Source: Hirsutella rhossiliensis
Taxonomy: Eukaryota; Ascomycota; Sordariomycetes; Hypocreales; Ophiocordycipitaceae
Assembly (NCBI RefSeq): GCF_020360975.1
Contig: NW_025408676.1
Span: 2,790,001-2,854,000, forward strand
Direction of reading: 5' to 3'
DNA: 64,000 nt
In this document: positions 33,200 through 44,880 of the stretch, in pieces
Numbering within the stretch: position 1 is the stretch's first letter
Layout: every line of letters starts with the position of its first letter
Made by a program: the position numbers and the translations under genes
The notes under the pieces: generated by a model
Databases searched by the model: none
What the model was told of the DNA's origin: nothing
Seen by the model: only the letters and a program-made list of their open reading frames with translations

Positions 33200-34455
33200 T
33201 TAGGTGCCATCCGTCTTGTCGATGCCGAAAAAGGTCGCGTCAAAGTCCCCGTGCTCAATCGTGTTGAAGGTGTTGTCGCGATCATTCATGAGATCGTCAA
33301 ACGTATCCCCGCCCATGCCGCCGTCTCCGAGGCTAAAATCAAAGTCCATCCCGTCTGCCTGACCATCGCCCGTGAAGATGTCCGCAAACGCCGAGTCTTG
33401 CACGTTGTCATTGTTTCTGTTGTCGGCGGGCTTGCTCTGGTTATCGGCGGTGTTTGGCTTGCTCATGGCCCCGCTGAGGCTGGCGGGCAGCATGCCGCCA
33501 AGCGAGGCCATGCTGTTGCTGTTGTTTCCATTGTCGGCACCGCCGGCCGGAGCGAAGGATGCGAGGTCAAAGGAAGACTCGGCGGTGGTGTTGAGGCTGC
33601 TGGCGGCGTCTCTGTTGAGCTGATCCTGGGCATCGTTGTTGGACGGCGCAAGGGTAAACTCCATGTCGGTAAAGTTCAGGCCAGGGTTCATGCTGAGTGT
33701 GTCGTCGCCACCGGGGCCGTTGGGTTGAATCCCAGCAGGCTTCTGGTGCGCTATTGACATGATGCCGCCAGGAGCAGAAGAGGCACCGCCCTCGACCTTG
33801 AAGTCGGGACCGCCAGGCGTGGCAGATGGTGCCTGCGTCGGTGTGCTTTCTTCCTTGACGACCGTGGCCGACTGAGCGGCGTCGGGCAGACTCATGCCCA
33901 TGTCGGGAAAGGGTGCGACGGGCTTCATGATGGGCTCGGTCTTGATGGGATGATCCCTGGGCGCGGCGGGCGGGGACGAATGCGAGTCAACGACCGTGGG
34001 AGACTGCGACTGTGGATCCGAGGGGTGCGAGTGTATCTGTTCGAGAGGCTTCGACTGTGCCCTCTGCGATCGCAGCTCGTTGAGGTCGCGGAGCAAGACC
34101 GACTTGGCCCGGACCTGCTCGTGGGTAAGCAGGGAACAGGCAACGACAAGGGTGGAGAGGGGGGTTGCGTACAATATCGCTGTCGAGGCTGTCAAGAGCG
34201 CTGTGGAAGGACTTGATGGTCTCTGGCAGCCTTGCCTGGATAGAGCCATGGGGCGAAGGGCCGTTGCCGTGACCGTCTTTGCGCGAGGCACGGAGAGCCT
34301 TTCCGGTATGTACAAGCTGGGGGCGAGAAGAGAAAGGCATGGAGTTAGGCGAGGCACGCACATGTAGGGCCAGGGACAATGGCACCTACCACATCGTTGA
34401 TCATGTGCTGCAGAGCGTCGAGGGGATCCTTGGGCCTCGAATGCGCAGAGGCCAT
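33200..34455 (-). CDS. Mediator complex subunit 2 (fungal Med2-like)
   Basis: Exons 34390-34455, 34173-34316 and 33200-34114 (complement) give about 374 residues. The N-terminal 100 residues are helical and fit the fungal Med2 domain: DPLDALQHMINDV, RLPETIKSFHSALDSLDSDI and AKSVLLRDLNELRSQ. The rest is disordered and Ser/Pro/Asn/Gln-rich and ends in an acidic patch (FADIFTGDGQADGMDFDFSL, TFDDLMNDRDNTFN) that looks like a transactivation-type tail. Med2 is a Mediator tail subunit contacting activators. The call rests on the short N-terminal domain and could be another coiled-coil nuclear protein. All three splice junctions are phase 0 with canonical borders. Confidence 0.65.
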
Positions 34456-36810
34456 TGTAGCGAGACGCCTGTCTCTGGGGAGGCGTGCGAGGATGGAATC
34501 TTATGCCTGGATGCCTTTTCGGTACCTTTGCTGTGTAATGTTGGGCTGGGCGATTAAACTGGCGACGAGGAAGCGGACAAGATGTCGTCGATAAATGGGC
34601 ATTCCAAGATTCGATGGGGGAGGAGAGGCAGCAGCCTTGGGGGATCCAAAAAGCGGTACTAGCAACGTACAGATATGGGGCGGACAGCGGAAGGGGCAGG
34701 CGGAATGTTTCAAGACGGAGCCTGTCGCGCGGTACCTGTAACGGCCCCTGGCGGCGGTCCGGCACGGGGTACAGATACGAACATGATTATCTTCCTGACA
34801 GTGGGGTAAAGGCGAGGGACCGAAGTACCCCGGCAGATGTCTAATGAACAGTTGATAGGTGGGTGGGTACTTTCTACTCCGGAATCCATACGGAGCACCT
34901 CGAGCACAAGTCTCTTTGGCAGTGGAGGGGCAGCCCATCCAGCCTTAGGGAGGTCACGGAGCCCCAGTACAATAGATACTTACGTACGTACGTACAGGGA
35001 GGTACGGATAGATAGGTAGGTACACATTACATAAACGGATTAACTTAAAGTTGAAGAGGCAAAGAAAGAGGCAATCTAATACCACGCTGCCTTAAGAACA
35101 GTATCGACAAGGCTGACGAGACTTATGGGGGAGCTTGAGTATCGCTGTGAGGACGGCACTCTGATTGGACAACTCCCCTGTAAACGACATGGGGGCTGCT
35201 CCTCCACTGCCCAAGCGAAGTTCGGTGGCGACGCGCCGACCAAGGAAACGAGGGAGCCCTATCCGTACGAGTATATGTACAGTAATTACAGATGGCCGCC
35301 TGAACCATTAGATGAGGTGTACCGTATGTATTCCGGCCTTGATTACGTAACCCGAAGGTAGAGAGGCCACTTCTCTGTGCCTCGGAGCACGCGCATTATA
35401 CTAGGTTCCTACCTAGGTAGCTACCGCCTTCGATACTTGGAGCTCAGCACCACAAGGCAGATGGCAGGGGAAGATGCTGAGACGACAGCATCTCCGAGGC
35501 CAAGCTGGTGGTGTCTATCCTCCTCAGGTGTACTGCGCCGAGAATAGCACTGCAGAAGGTACCGTTCCTTAGCTCCCGGATTTGCACGTGGCCCAGACAA
35601 GACGCCAACAAGCGCCTCAAAGCTTGCACCCCCAAGAGGCCTGCTCATGACACGGCGGCCCCGAAATGAGGAGAGAAACTCTCTGTCAAGCACTAGTATG
35701 TAGCGTCCCTCCCGTCAACCAGTGCCTGCGAAGAATGGAGCACCTCATGCTCTGCCGCGAACGCGAACCAGACCATCCTGCTGCGGACCGATAAACCACC
35801 ACATGGACCAACAAGTACGACTTAGCATAGCAAGTACCTAGGTACCTGGACCCTAGACCCCGCGCCTCTAGGCTGTCGACTAAAATATCCTATCTTCGAG
35901 CTGCCTTTGCGGTTGCTCATAGCCCTTTGGTCATCCGCCAAGGATAGGAGGCACTGGTCAATCTCTCCCCGTACAGGTACTTAGGTAAGGTAGCTACCTA
36001 GGTAGGTAGGTACCAAGGAAGGTAGGTACCTACCAAGGTAGGTGGTACTCGGCAGCACAGAACGCCGATCCAGTGCCGTTCGCCACCCCTGGGGCATGGG
36101 AAGGCGCCTTGGGTTTCCCCAGGCCCTCCGTATCTGTAGGTACCCACAGGCTTGTAGGCACCGCACCAGGTACCTCACTAAACCGCCCAGCTAGGTGGTC
36201 CCTTAGGTAATTAACTTCCACTCTACCCAAGCAAGGTAGGTAGGTTCTTCTTTTTTTCCCTCCATCCTCTCCAAGCAGCATAATTTCGGTCGCAAGGGGG
36301 AAAAAAGCTCGCGAGCAAACACCACCGAGACGGTTTGTTTTTGCCATCTCGGGACCTCTGGCAGCCCTTGTCCAGCCCTCCTCTGCAGGTCTTGACGTTT
36401 CCTCCGACTTCGCACTCCCCTTTCTTCCCGTTGCCGTTGTCTTCTCCGCATCTCGTCTCGGCCGCGTCTAACTACTTGCCAACATCGAGACGCCTCCTGT
36501 TGTGGCCGATCCGCTTCTGTCCGCCTCGGCCTCGTCCCTCCTGACTTGCTGGCGTCTGTTCGTCCCGACGCCGCACTGATCTCTACATACTTTCGTTCCT
36601 CCCGGCGTCCTGTCAACGTGCAGCCACGGTACGCAGTTCACTGCCGAACCTCGTCGATTTCTTCCCAACAGCCCAACCTGCGCACCTCTCTTCTCCTACC
36701 CGGCATCCACCTGCCGCTCATAGTCGGCGTCTGGAACACCCGTCACCAAACCGACCTCCCGACCTCCCGACCTCCCCACCGTCGGAAATCAGAGCGCTCT
36801 TGAATTCATC
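34456..36810. other. Large divergent intergenic region with TACCTAGGTA islands
   Basis: A 2.36-kb spacer between Med2-like and PUB1-type genes. Palindromic TACCTAGGTA/GGTACC islands occur at 34978-35025, 35400-35425, 35831-35850, 35971-36045 and 36130-36250. The last 450 bp before PUB1 is a CT-rich leader. Open frames here (for example 35125-35361) are short and show no family resemblance. A non-coding transcript cannot be excluded. Confidence 0.6.
35971..36250. repeat. Dense TACC/GGTA palindromic island
   Basis: Repeated TAGGTAGGTACC, GGTACCTACC and CTACCTAGG words fill about 280 bp, with imperfect units and no fixed period. Both strands read alike because the units are near-palindromic. 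Confidence 0.8.
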
Positions 36811-38491
36811 ATGGCCATGGCTGACATCGGAACCGCTCCCCACTCTGCGCAGATGCCAGCCCAGCCCCAGCCCGGCGGCTTTGAGGCAGCCCAGAATGGC
36901 CAGTCGACTGCATCTCATATGCCCCCGCCCCCGCTTCACATTCCTCAAAACACGAATCCCATCCCGACCGCCATGACTTCTCCAATGTCCGGAGGCGACC
37001 AGAGCGGCCTGCTGTCCCCTGGCGGAACCAGCTTCCGACGAGCGGCCCCCGAGCCCAACAAGCGCGCCCTGTATGTCGGCGGCCTGGACCAACGCGTCAC
37101 CGAGGATGTCCTTCGCCAAATCTTCGAGACGACTGGCCACGTCCAGAATGTCAAGATCATTCCCGACAAGAATGCACGTTTGGCCGCCCCCCGTTCTGTA
37201 CGCCTCCGCAGGTATGCTAACAGGTCGAACGGCAGGCCAAGGGCTACAACTACGGTTTCGTCGAATACGACGACCCCGGCGCTGCTGAGCGTGCCATGCA
37301 GACCCTCAACGGACGAAGGGTTCATCAATCGGTATGGGCCCATCCCGCGATATGCACCGTCCAATGCGAATCACTGCTAACGATCTGCCTAGGAGATCCG
37401 AGTCAACTGGGCCTACCAGTCAAACACGTCCAGCAAGGAGGACACGTCGAGCCACTTTCACATCTTCGTCGGCGACTTGTCCAACGAGGTCAACGATGAA
37501 ATTCTGCACCAGGCCTTCTCCGCCTTTGGCTCCGTCTCCGAGGCCCGCGTCATGTGGGACATGAAGACTGGCAGAACCCGGGGCTACGGCTTCGTCGCCT
37601 TTCGAGATCGGCCGGACGCTGAGAAGGCCCTAAGCTCCATGGATGGGGAATGGCTCGGGTCGCGAGCCATCCGCTGCAACTGGGCTAACCAAAAGGGCCA
37701 GCCGTCCATGGCCCAGCAGCAAGCCATGCAGGCAATGGGCATGACTCCCACCACGCCCTACGGCCACCACCAGTTCCCAGCGCACGGTGTCGCCAGCTAC
37801 GAAGTCGTCCTGAACCAAACGCCTAACTGGCAGACGACCTGCTATGTCGGCAACCTGACGCCCTACACGACCCCCAACGACGTCGTGCCACTCTTCCAGA
37901 ACTTTGGTTTCGTGGTCGAGTCCCGCTTCCAAGCGGATCGAGGGTTCGCCTTCATCAAGATGGACACGCACGAGAACGCGGCCATGGGCATTTGCCAGAT
38001 GAACGGATATAATGTCAACGGCCGGCCCCTCAAGTGCAGCGTGAGCTCAGGAATTGCCCCTGGCCAAGGTCCGATATGCTGACGAGTATCGTGTAGTGGG
38101 GCAAGGACAAGACACCAACCTCCCAGCAGAACTTTGACCCTGCGCAGCACTACAGCCCGCAAAGTGCCCAGACCCCCGGTGCATATGCTACTGGCACGCC
38201 AACATACTACCCACAGTACGGCGGTGAGTGACAGAGGTGTGCGTTGATGGTGAACGAGGACTGGGACTGACCTTGACTCTGCTTACAGGCCAGTACGGGA
38301 ACCAGCATGGCAGCTTTAATGGCCCGCAAGCCGCCTCTCCGGGAGGCGGCTACGGAGGCTCTCCCATGGGATACGGCGGGCCCCCAAGCTCGGGGGGCTT
38401 TGGGCGCGGCCAGCAGGCCCCCAACGCGCAGTGGAGCCAGCCTCAGCCTGGACAAACCTATAACAATGGGTTTGGCGGCTATCAGTCGTGA
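36811..38491 (+). CDS. PUB1/TIA1-type RNA-binding protein with three RRMs
   Basis: Exons 36811-37173, 37236-37331, 37393-38040, 38097-38223 and 38289-38491 give about 478 residues. RRM1 (about 84-155, RALYVGGLDQ and YNYGFVEYDD), RRM2 (about 174-250, FHIFVGDLSNEV and RGYGFVAFRD) and RRM3 (about 300-370, TCYVGNLTPYT and GFAFIKMDTHE) each carry RNP1 and RNP2. The tail is Gly/Gln/Tyr-rich. Family members (yeast Pub1, animal TIA1) bind U/A-rich mRNA, affecting stability, splicing and stress granules. The first intron (37174-37235) must begin GCACGT to keep the frame into AKGYNYGF, so it is read as a GC-AG intron; its branch site GCTAAC lies 17-20 nt before the acceptor. The remaining introns are GT-AG. 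Confidence 0.93.
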
Positions 38492-40817
38492 CGAGCCAGC
38501 AGCATGGCCGCGCCAGTCGGAAGACGGTAGGGTGCGGCCGCCAGGGCGCCGTCCTCGGGGGCCGGAGCCACGAAAACGCATTTGTCTCCTAAAAGATGTC
38601 CGTACTTGTCTTCATACCCCCCACTTTTCTCTCTGGCGATATTTTCCATCTTCACTGTGGGCTTCCCTGGGACGCAAACCTGGGCTTCTTCATCTCTCTT
38701 CACTTGTTGTCTGTTCCTCGCCATGTTCTGTTTGTTCAAGCATCTGGATTCTCTTTATGACGCGAAACATTTATCCAGTGATTCCCATTGTCATAATTTC
38801 CAAGGTTGAATGTTTTGACGACCCCTTTCCAATGCTTTGCGCTTTTGCCCTCGACGGGCGGGCAAAGAAAAAGTGGAAATGACTAGTCCTTTGGAATACC
38901 CTTTTTGAACCATGCGATGCTCAAAGCTCAGCGTGGGCATTTTTAACTATTTCCTATCATGACGTTGACGAGTTTCCTATGTTTTGTCTCCATGGAAGAG
39001 CGAGCATGGGATGCGGCGTCGATGGACCGCGGAAAGACGTATTTCTCGGGCGGAGGGAATGGAAATGGCGAGGCCTAGGCGTGGAGAAGGCATGGACAGC
39101 CAGGTTGTTGCCCTGTGGCTTTGACTGCGGTTGCGTAGCAGAGCCGGGGCAGGGCGCTGAGCACCAAGGTGCATTATATTCGGCCCTGGTGCTCGAAGCA
39201 GTGGCGAGCATGGATGGCATGTGGAGGTTTACAATACAGAGGGCTCCGGCCCAAGATGCCTCTGTCCACCCGTGTTGTACTGGCACTGTTGGGGCTTGAG
39301 TCTCGGGAAACGTTGGATTGGCAGCTGAGTGCGGGGCCTGGATGCCGTTGGAGCAGAGGCATTGGGATGCAATGTCCTACGAAGTTGTACAGTACATGTA
39401 TGCCAAGCAATCACTTGAGGTACGAAGTCGGCTATGTACCTCTTTGCATGCAAGCCAAGGTGCAGTACCCAGACGCGAACGTCTTGGACTACATGTCCGA
39501 GTAGGCCAGATGGCAAGCAGCTGAGGCAGTCTGCTTTGTACCTACTGTACGATGCTGATGGCCAATTCCAGCGCGAAAATGGAATACCTGGTTGCTGATG
39601 ATGGCTACACTGAGCCCTCCGACCGCGCATCAATTGGTGCGTGTCAGGCTAGCGTTGGCTTTATCTCAAAGGCAGGTACCTAGGTACCTACCTACCTACC
39701 TAGGTACCTTAGGTAGGTACGTACCCTGGTATGTCTGGGAAGATAAGTACCTAAGTACCTATGTGCCTCAGTGCCGGGCAGGTGGGCCTTCCTCTCTCCA
39801 GGCTCTCCACACTCTGGCCGTCCCAGCTCGACTCATGGGCAGCCTCTGACCTGGGCTCTTCATCTGAGGTACGGAAAACCCTGTCACGTATGTACAATAG
39901 CTGGATGCAATGGATGGAGACTCAATGCCGGGTGTCTTGCTTGTCGGCGGCATCGGGGCGAGGCGAGTCCCTAACCTGGAAATAGGTATTCGTAGTAGCT
40001 AGGTGGGTACAGTATAGTGCATGCAAAGTCACTCGATAGGTAAGGTAGGTACCTACCTTACCTAGGCAGACATGTGTACTGTACGTCGCCAGGCGGGCGC
40101 TTGTTATTCAACCTGCCAAGAAGAAGCAGACTCGCAAGCTTCAGCTGCGGATATCTTGCATCCAACGTACAACGTGTGCTTGACAGTCGAGAGTCTTGGC
40201 CCTGTGCAAGCATTCCTCGGTCCCCATCATGGCCCTGCGAGGCCGGTTCAGGAAGAGGAAAAGGCGACAAAGACGGGTACCTACCCCAGGTACACACTGC
40301 CGTAGCTGCCCACGTACTCTGAACCTGAGCCCTTACCTCATCACCTCTCCCGTAGTTACTCCCCCCCATTGCCCTCGCAACTCCAAAAAACCATCCGCTT
40401 CCCTCCCATCGCCTGGACTGGGACCGCCTGCCAACCCCTCACACTCTTGCCGCGCCGGTCACGATGGGCATCTGAGAAACTCGCAGGCACCACAAGCGAC
40501 CACCTCGCGCCTCTCCGCCTCGGGATTTGGGCCGCCGTCGAGGTGCCCAATTCCCCAGCGCCCGTCCCATCTCCAACCCGACTCACGTTTGGCGCGACAA
40601 ATTCTCGGACAACCAGCGACACCGGAACTGGCCTTCTGACCCCCGGCCTCGACCCAGCCAAAGCAGCTTGCGAGCGAGCCCTTGCACGAGACAACGACTA
40701 CGCTGTCCATTAACAGCCCCGGACCCAGTCCGCAGCGCCCCCCCTCGCTCGCCCGTCGTTCGTCGTCGATACAAGGCCCAGCTACTGTGTGGTCGCTGCC
40801 TCGTCGTCCCCGCCGCC
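38492..40817. other. Large intergenic region between PUB1-type gene and YAK1
   Basis: 2.33 kb holding the PUB1 3' UTR, TACCTAGGTA islands at 39676-39765 and 40037-40067 with smaller ones at 39995-40015 and 40276-40295, GTACAGTAC words near 39385 and 40075, and a CT/CG-rich leader before YAK1. An orphan frame at 38979-39299 (106 codons) was not called. Confidence 0.6.
39676..40067. repeat. TACCTAGGTA palindromic islands
   Basis: At 39676-39725 the sequence is almost entirely built from TACC, TAGG and GGTA units, with perfect TACCTAGGTA palindromes; a second block lies at 40037-40067. The units have no fixed period and are absent from the coding exons I read. Confidence 0.8.
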
Positions 40818-43715
40818 ATGGATCCATCCTGGCCGCAGCCGTATTCCGACCCGGCCGGCGCCGCGAGGCGACACAATGGCGGCTCGCAGATTCTGCGAGA
40901 CTACACCGGCCAAGCACCGGCGCCAGCTGCCTCGGGCTACTCCTATGACCATGCCCAATACCACGGTGGCGCTTCGATCCATGGCGCTGTCCACAACGCT
41001 GCCAACCCTGCCGCGTCTCCGCCCATGGCAATCGCCTCCGCCATTCGCGACGGCAACGGGGACATCCCCATGCACGACGCCCTCGACGCTCACGCCGGCA
41101 TCAAGTATCCCATGAGACCCCATCACCAGTCTCACATGTCGGGCGGCCGCCCCGCGAGTCTCCACTCCCCGCAGGAGCAGCCATCGTCGGCAGCCCAACG
41201 ATACTCGCCCATGGACACCTTGTCGCCCACGTCGCCCTACGCCCCCAAAACGAGCCAATTTGCGCACCCGCCGACTCACACACAGTCTCCCACCGGACAG
41301 CCTGACTACCCCCAGAGCTCGTACTTCCCTGGCCGCCCCTCCGGTCAACACTTGCCGCCCATCACGCCATTCGCCTCGTCACAAGATGGCTATCCTTCGT
41401 CGACGGTGTCGGCCCTCGACGGCAGCTTGGTCAACAACCCCAAGTCACCGCATCGCCAGAACCCACCCGCCCTGAAGCCTGTTCCCGAGTTCAGGAAGGT
41501 GAGAGCTGTGTCAGACTTGCAGCCCAAGAAGAGCCGGCAGCCGCCGTTCCGCCGCGCCAACCCTGAAGGCGGCTTCATCAGCGTCCGTACCTCCCCCTCT
41601 GCTACCGCGTCTCGACTCGTCAAGACTAACGTCGACTCGCAGCCCCTGCAAGCGCTGACCGCTCATTTGCCCGCAACGTACCGCATTTGCAACCCCAGCT
41701 TCAAGTACGAGACATCGCGGAATCCCCGCAGAGTCTTGACAAAGCCCAGCAAGGGGGTTAAGAATGACGGATACGACAACGAGGACAGTGACTATATCCT
41801 CTATGTGAACGATATTCTGGGGTCTGAGGAAGCAGGTCACAAGTAGGCAGTCCGGAGTGCGCTTTTTCCTGCACAGCGATGTACTAACTACTGTCCTAGG
41901 AACCGCTATCTCATCCTGGATGTCCTCGGCCAGGGCACGTTCGGCCAGGTGGTCAAATGCCAGAATCTCAAGACGCAGGAGGTGGTCGCAGTCAAGGTCA
42001 TCAAGAACCGGACGGCCTACTTCAACCAGAGCATGATGGAAGTATCAGTGCTTGACTTGGTTGGTCCCGCCTCCCTCTTCAATGTGCAAGTCAGGTAGCT
42101 AATCATCCGCCCTCTGCAGCTCAACACCAAGCTTGATAAGAATGACGACCATCACCTGTTGCGTCTCAAAGACACGTTTATCCATCGGCAGCATCTTTGC
42201 CTCGTATTTGAACTCCTCAGCGTCAACCTCTACGAGCTGATCAAGCAGAATCAGTTCCGTGGACTCAGCACCACGTTGGTGCGCGTCTTCGCCCAGCAAC
42301 TTCTCAACGGGCTTGCTCTGCTCAACAAAGCACGGCTGATCCATTGCGATTTGAAGCCAGAAAACATCCTTCTCAAAAACCTGGAAAGCCCAATCATCAA
42401 AATCATCGATTTCGGCTCGGCGTGCGATGAGCGTCAGACAGTGTACACCTACATTCAGTCGAGGTTCTACCGCTCACCCGAGGTGCTGCTTGGCTTGCCA
42501 TACTCGTCTGCCATTGACATGTGGTCCTTGGGCTGCATCGTGGTCGAGCTGTTCCTGGGACTCCCCTTGTTCCCGGGGTCGTCTGAATACAATCAAGTTT
42601 CTCGCATCGTAGAGATGTTAGGCAATCCACACAACTGGATGATCGAGATGGGCAAGCAAGCCGGCGAATTTTTCGAAAAGAGACAAGACGAATTTGGTCG
42701 GCGGACCTACCACCTCAAGAGCATGGAGCAGTATGCTCGGGAACACAACACCAAGGAGCAACCCAGCAAGAAGTATTTCCAAGCCAACACGCTTCCAGAG
42801 ATCATCAAGTCGTACCCCATGCCCCGCAAAAACATGAAGCAAAGCGAAATCGATCGAGGTAAGCAGCCCTACCGGGTTACAGTCTCACGGAGCAGCTGGT
42901 CGACTGACTGGCATCCAGAAATGAACAACCGGATCGCCTTTATCGACTTCGTCAGGGGCTTGCTGACCATCAACCCTCTGGAGAGATGGTCGCCGCAGCA
43001 AGCCAAGCTACATCCTTTCATCACTCAACAAAAGTACACGGGTCCCTTTGTGCCCCCCATGAACCTGAAGTCAAGCTCCCTCAACCGGTCGCCAGCTCCG
43101 GGCACGCAGCAGCAGCAGCAAGCCGAGGCTCTGAGCAAGCAGCGCGCTCAGGCGGCACAGGCTCAAGCCAGCTCGGCGGCGCAAGGGGCGTACGCCAACA
43201 TGGCCGCTGGGCAGTATGCGCAGTCTGCCCACCCCCAACAGCCCATGTACAGCAGCAATGCCGTTTACAGCCCGGGGCAGCCCCACGGAAACATGGCACC
43301 ACCATATGGACCCCAGGCTGCCCAATACGGCCAGATGGTCATGCAGCCCACGCAGCAGATGGCCACGGCGCAGTACAGCAGCGTCTCTCAGCCGAGCATG
43401 TATCAACAGGGAGGCCCACGAACTAGCCGGCAAAGGGCATCGACCATGGAGCAGCAGCAAAGCGGAATTCCGGCTGCCATTCAACGAGTGGCAAGCCACC
43501 TCGACCCCAGTCAACCCATCCGCTTGCAGCCGAGCCCTGCGTATTACCCGCCGCCGGGTGATGGCATGCCAGGCGTGGAAACCACGCCAGGTCGAGCAGG
43601 TAGACGCGGAAGTAGGCAGCAGCAAGGCGGCCGGGGAAACCGCGACTTCATCCGCAACCTCGAGGAGCGTACCCTTGAGGAGGGTTTCATGGGCAGCCAA
43701 AACCCTTGGCATTGA
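40818..43715 (+). CDS. YAK1: DYRK-family protein kinase YAK1
   Basis: Exons 40818-41842, 41900-42059, 42120-42858 and 42919-43715 give about 906 residues. A disordered N-terminal 300 residues rich in Ser, Pro, Gln and His is followed by the DYRK-homology box (NDDYILYVNDILG-like, here EDSDYILYVNDILGSEE) and the kinase domain from about 343: LGQGTFGQVV, VAVKVIKN, HCDLKPEN with Asp472, DFG at 492-494 and the YTY activation loop with Tyr506 as the likely autophosphorylated residue. SSAIDMWSLGCI and NPLERW close the domain. The C-terminus is Gln/Ala-rich with a QQQQQ run. Yak1 restrains growth downstream of PKA/TOR under nutrient stress. Start chosen at the ATG giving MDPSWPQ, in good context. Confidence 0.95.
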
Positions 43716-44880
43716 ACCGTTCGAATCTAGACGGTCATAAGCCTTCAGCACATCCGACCCTGGCTGGCTGCAGGGGGCCGACAATCCTCGCTCTAACCCG
43801 GAGAACCTGAGTCCCGAGGTGCAAGACTACCATGCAAAATCCATGATGGCGGTTCGCGGAATGCTCCGTCTCGGCTTGACGGGGCTGCTTGGAAGCATCT
43901 CGTGGGCAGAACGCCGGTGTCATGCCAGTGCTTGCAGGCCCGGAGTGGCGATCGAGAAACCATCGCTATTAGTACAATGAGAACGGAGGGGTGGGTGGTG
44001 TTGGAGGGCTCCTGAATTTATTTGGACGGTGGATACGGAACTGGGAGGGTCAGTGGCTGGGTTGGGAGACACGGAAATCCGTGCGTCGCGGCGTGTATCG
44101 GTCGAGGGCCGAGGACGCTGCCGACAAAAACGGAGGCGGCAGGGTCGAGGAACGGTTTTCATTTTCATACTTTGTCGGTCGAGCCCACGCGCGCCCTCCA
44201 TGAAGATTCTGGCCTGGCTCGCCACGCGCGTCCGATCTCGTGGAGAGAGAAGGCAGCAATCTTCCATTGACTGTCGAGTCACAGAGGTCCAGGAAAGAAG
44301 ACATTGGCACATGTACAACGCACGAGGCTGGGCCAAGGGCGATGGGACTGTCTATGGGAACGGGAAGGGGGGGCGAGAAGAATGAGTCCCCCTTACAAGA
44401 AAGAGGATTGCTATTCATACCCGCCAAATTTCTATTTGTACCCAGCAGCCCGTACACGACGCACTTGTTTTTGTATGAATCCTGCAAATAACATGTATTT
44501 TAAAAAAAAATCTCCACGGAGTATGTGACGGGGAGATTGCTTCTCAGAAAGGGCTGGACGGGTGTTGGTGTTCGCTGCAAAGCATGGCGCGTGAACTGTG
44601 TGTTTATATGGATGTAAGAAGCTCTGGTGCTAATCAAGTCATGTCTCTGATTTCTGTTCTTTGCTCCCTCTGCCCTCGGGAGTGTAAAGCCATGGGGCTG
44701 TGGGCCCTGTTCCAAACGCCGGGTCCTTTTCCGCAGCCAGCATCGCGACTCGTCAGGGTAGAATACATGGATAAAGAAAATATTTCTCGAATGTCCCTCC
44801 TACGGTTCCCACACTGGCCAAGATCGGCTTGCCAGGAGGGGAGAGGATGTGAGAAATAGCAAAGCTAATGGAAGAAAGCC
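43716..44880. other. Convergent 3' intergenic region
   Basis: 1.17 kb between the YAK1 and RRM-gene stop codons. It includes an A run near 44503 and a CGGAGTATG word near 44516. Short frames are present but none is convincing. Confidence 0.5.

Noticed and set aside
35125..35361. A 78-codon frame in the Med2-PUB1 spacer (starts MGELEYRCEDG)
   Set aside because: Looks peptide-like but has no family match and sits in a repeat-rich spacer; coding bias is poor.
34978..36250. TACCTAGG islands as remnants of a transposon or a CRISPR-like array
   Set aside because: No fixed repeat length, no unique spacers, no terminal inverted repeats, no target-site duplication and no transposase remnants.
38979..39299. 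A 106-codon frame downstream of the PUB1-type gene
   Set aside because: No domain, mixed codon use, and likely within a 3' UTR. Too weak to call.
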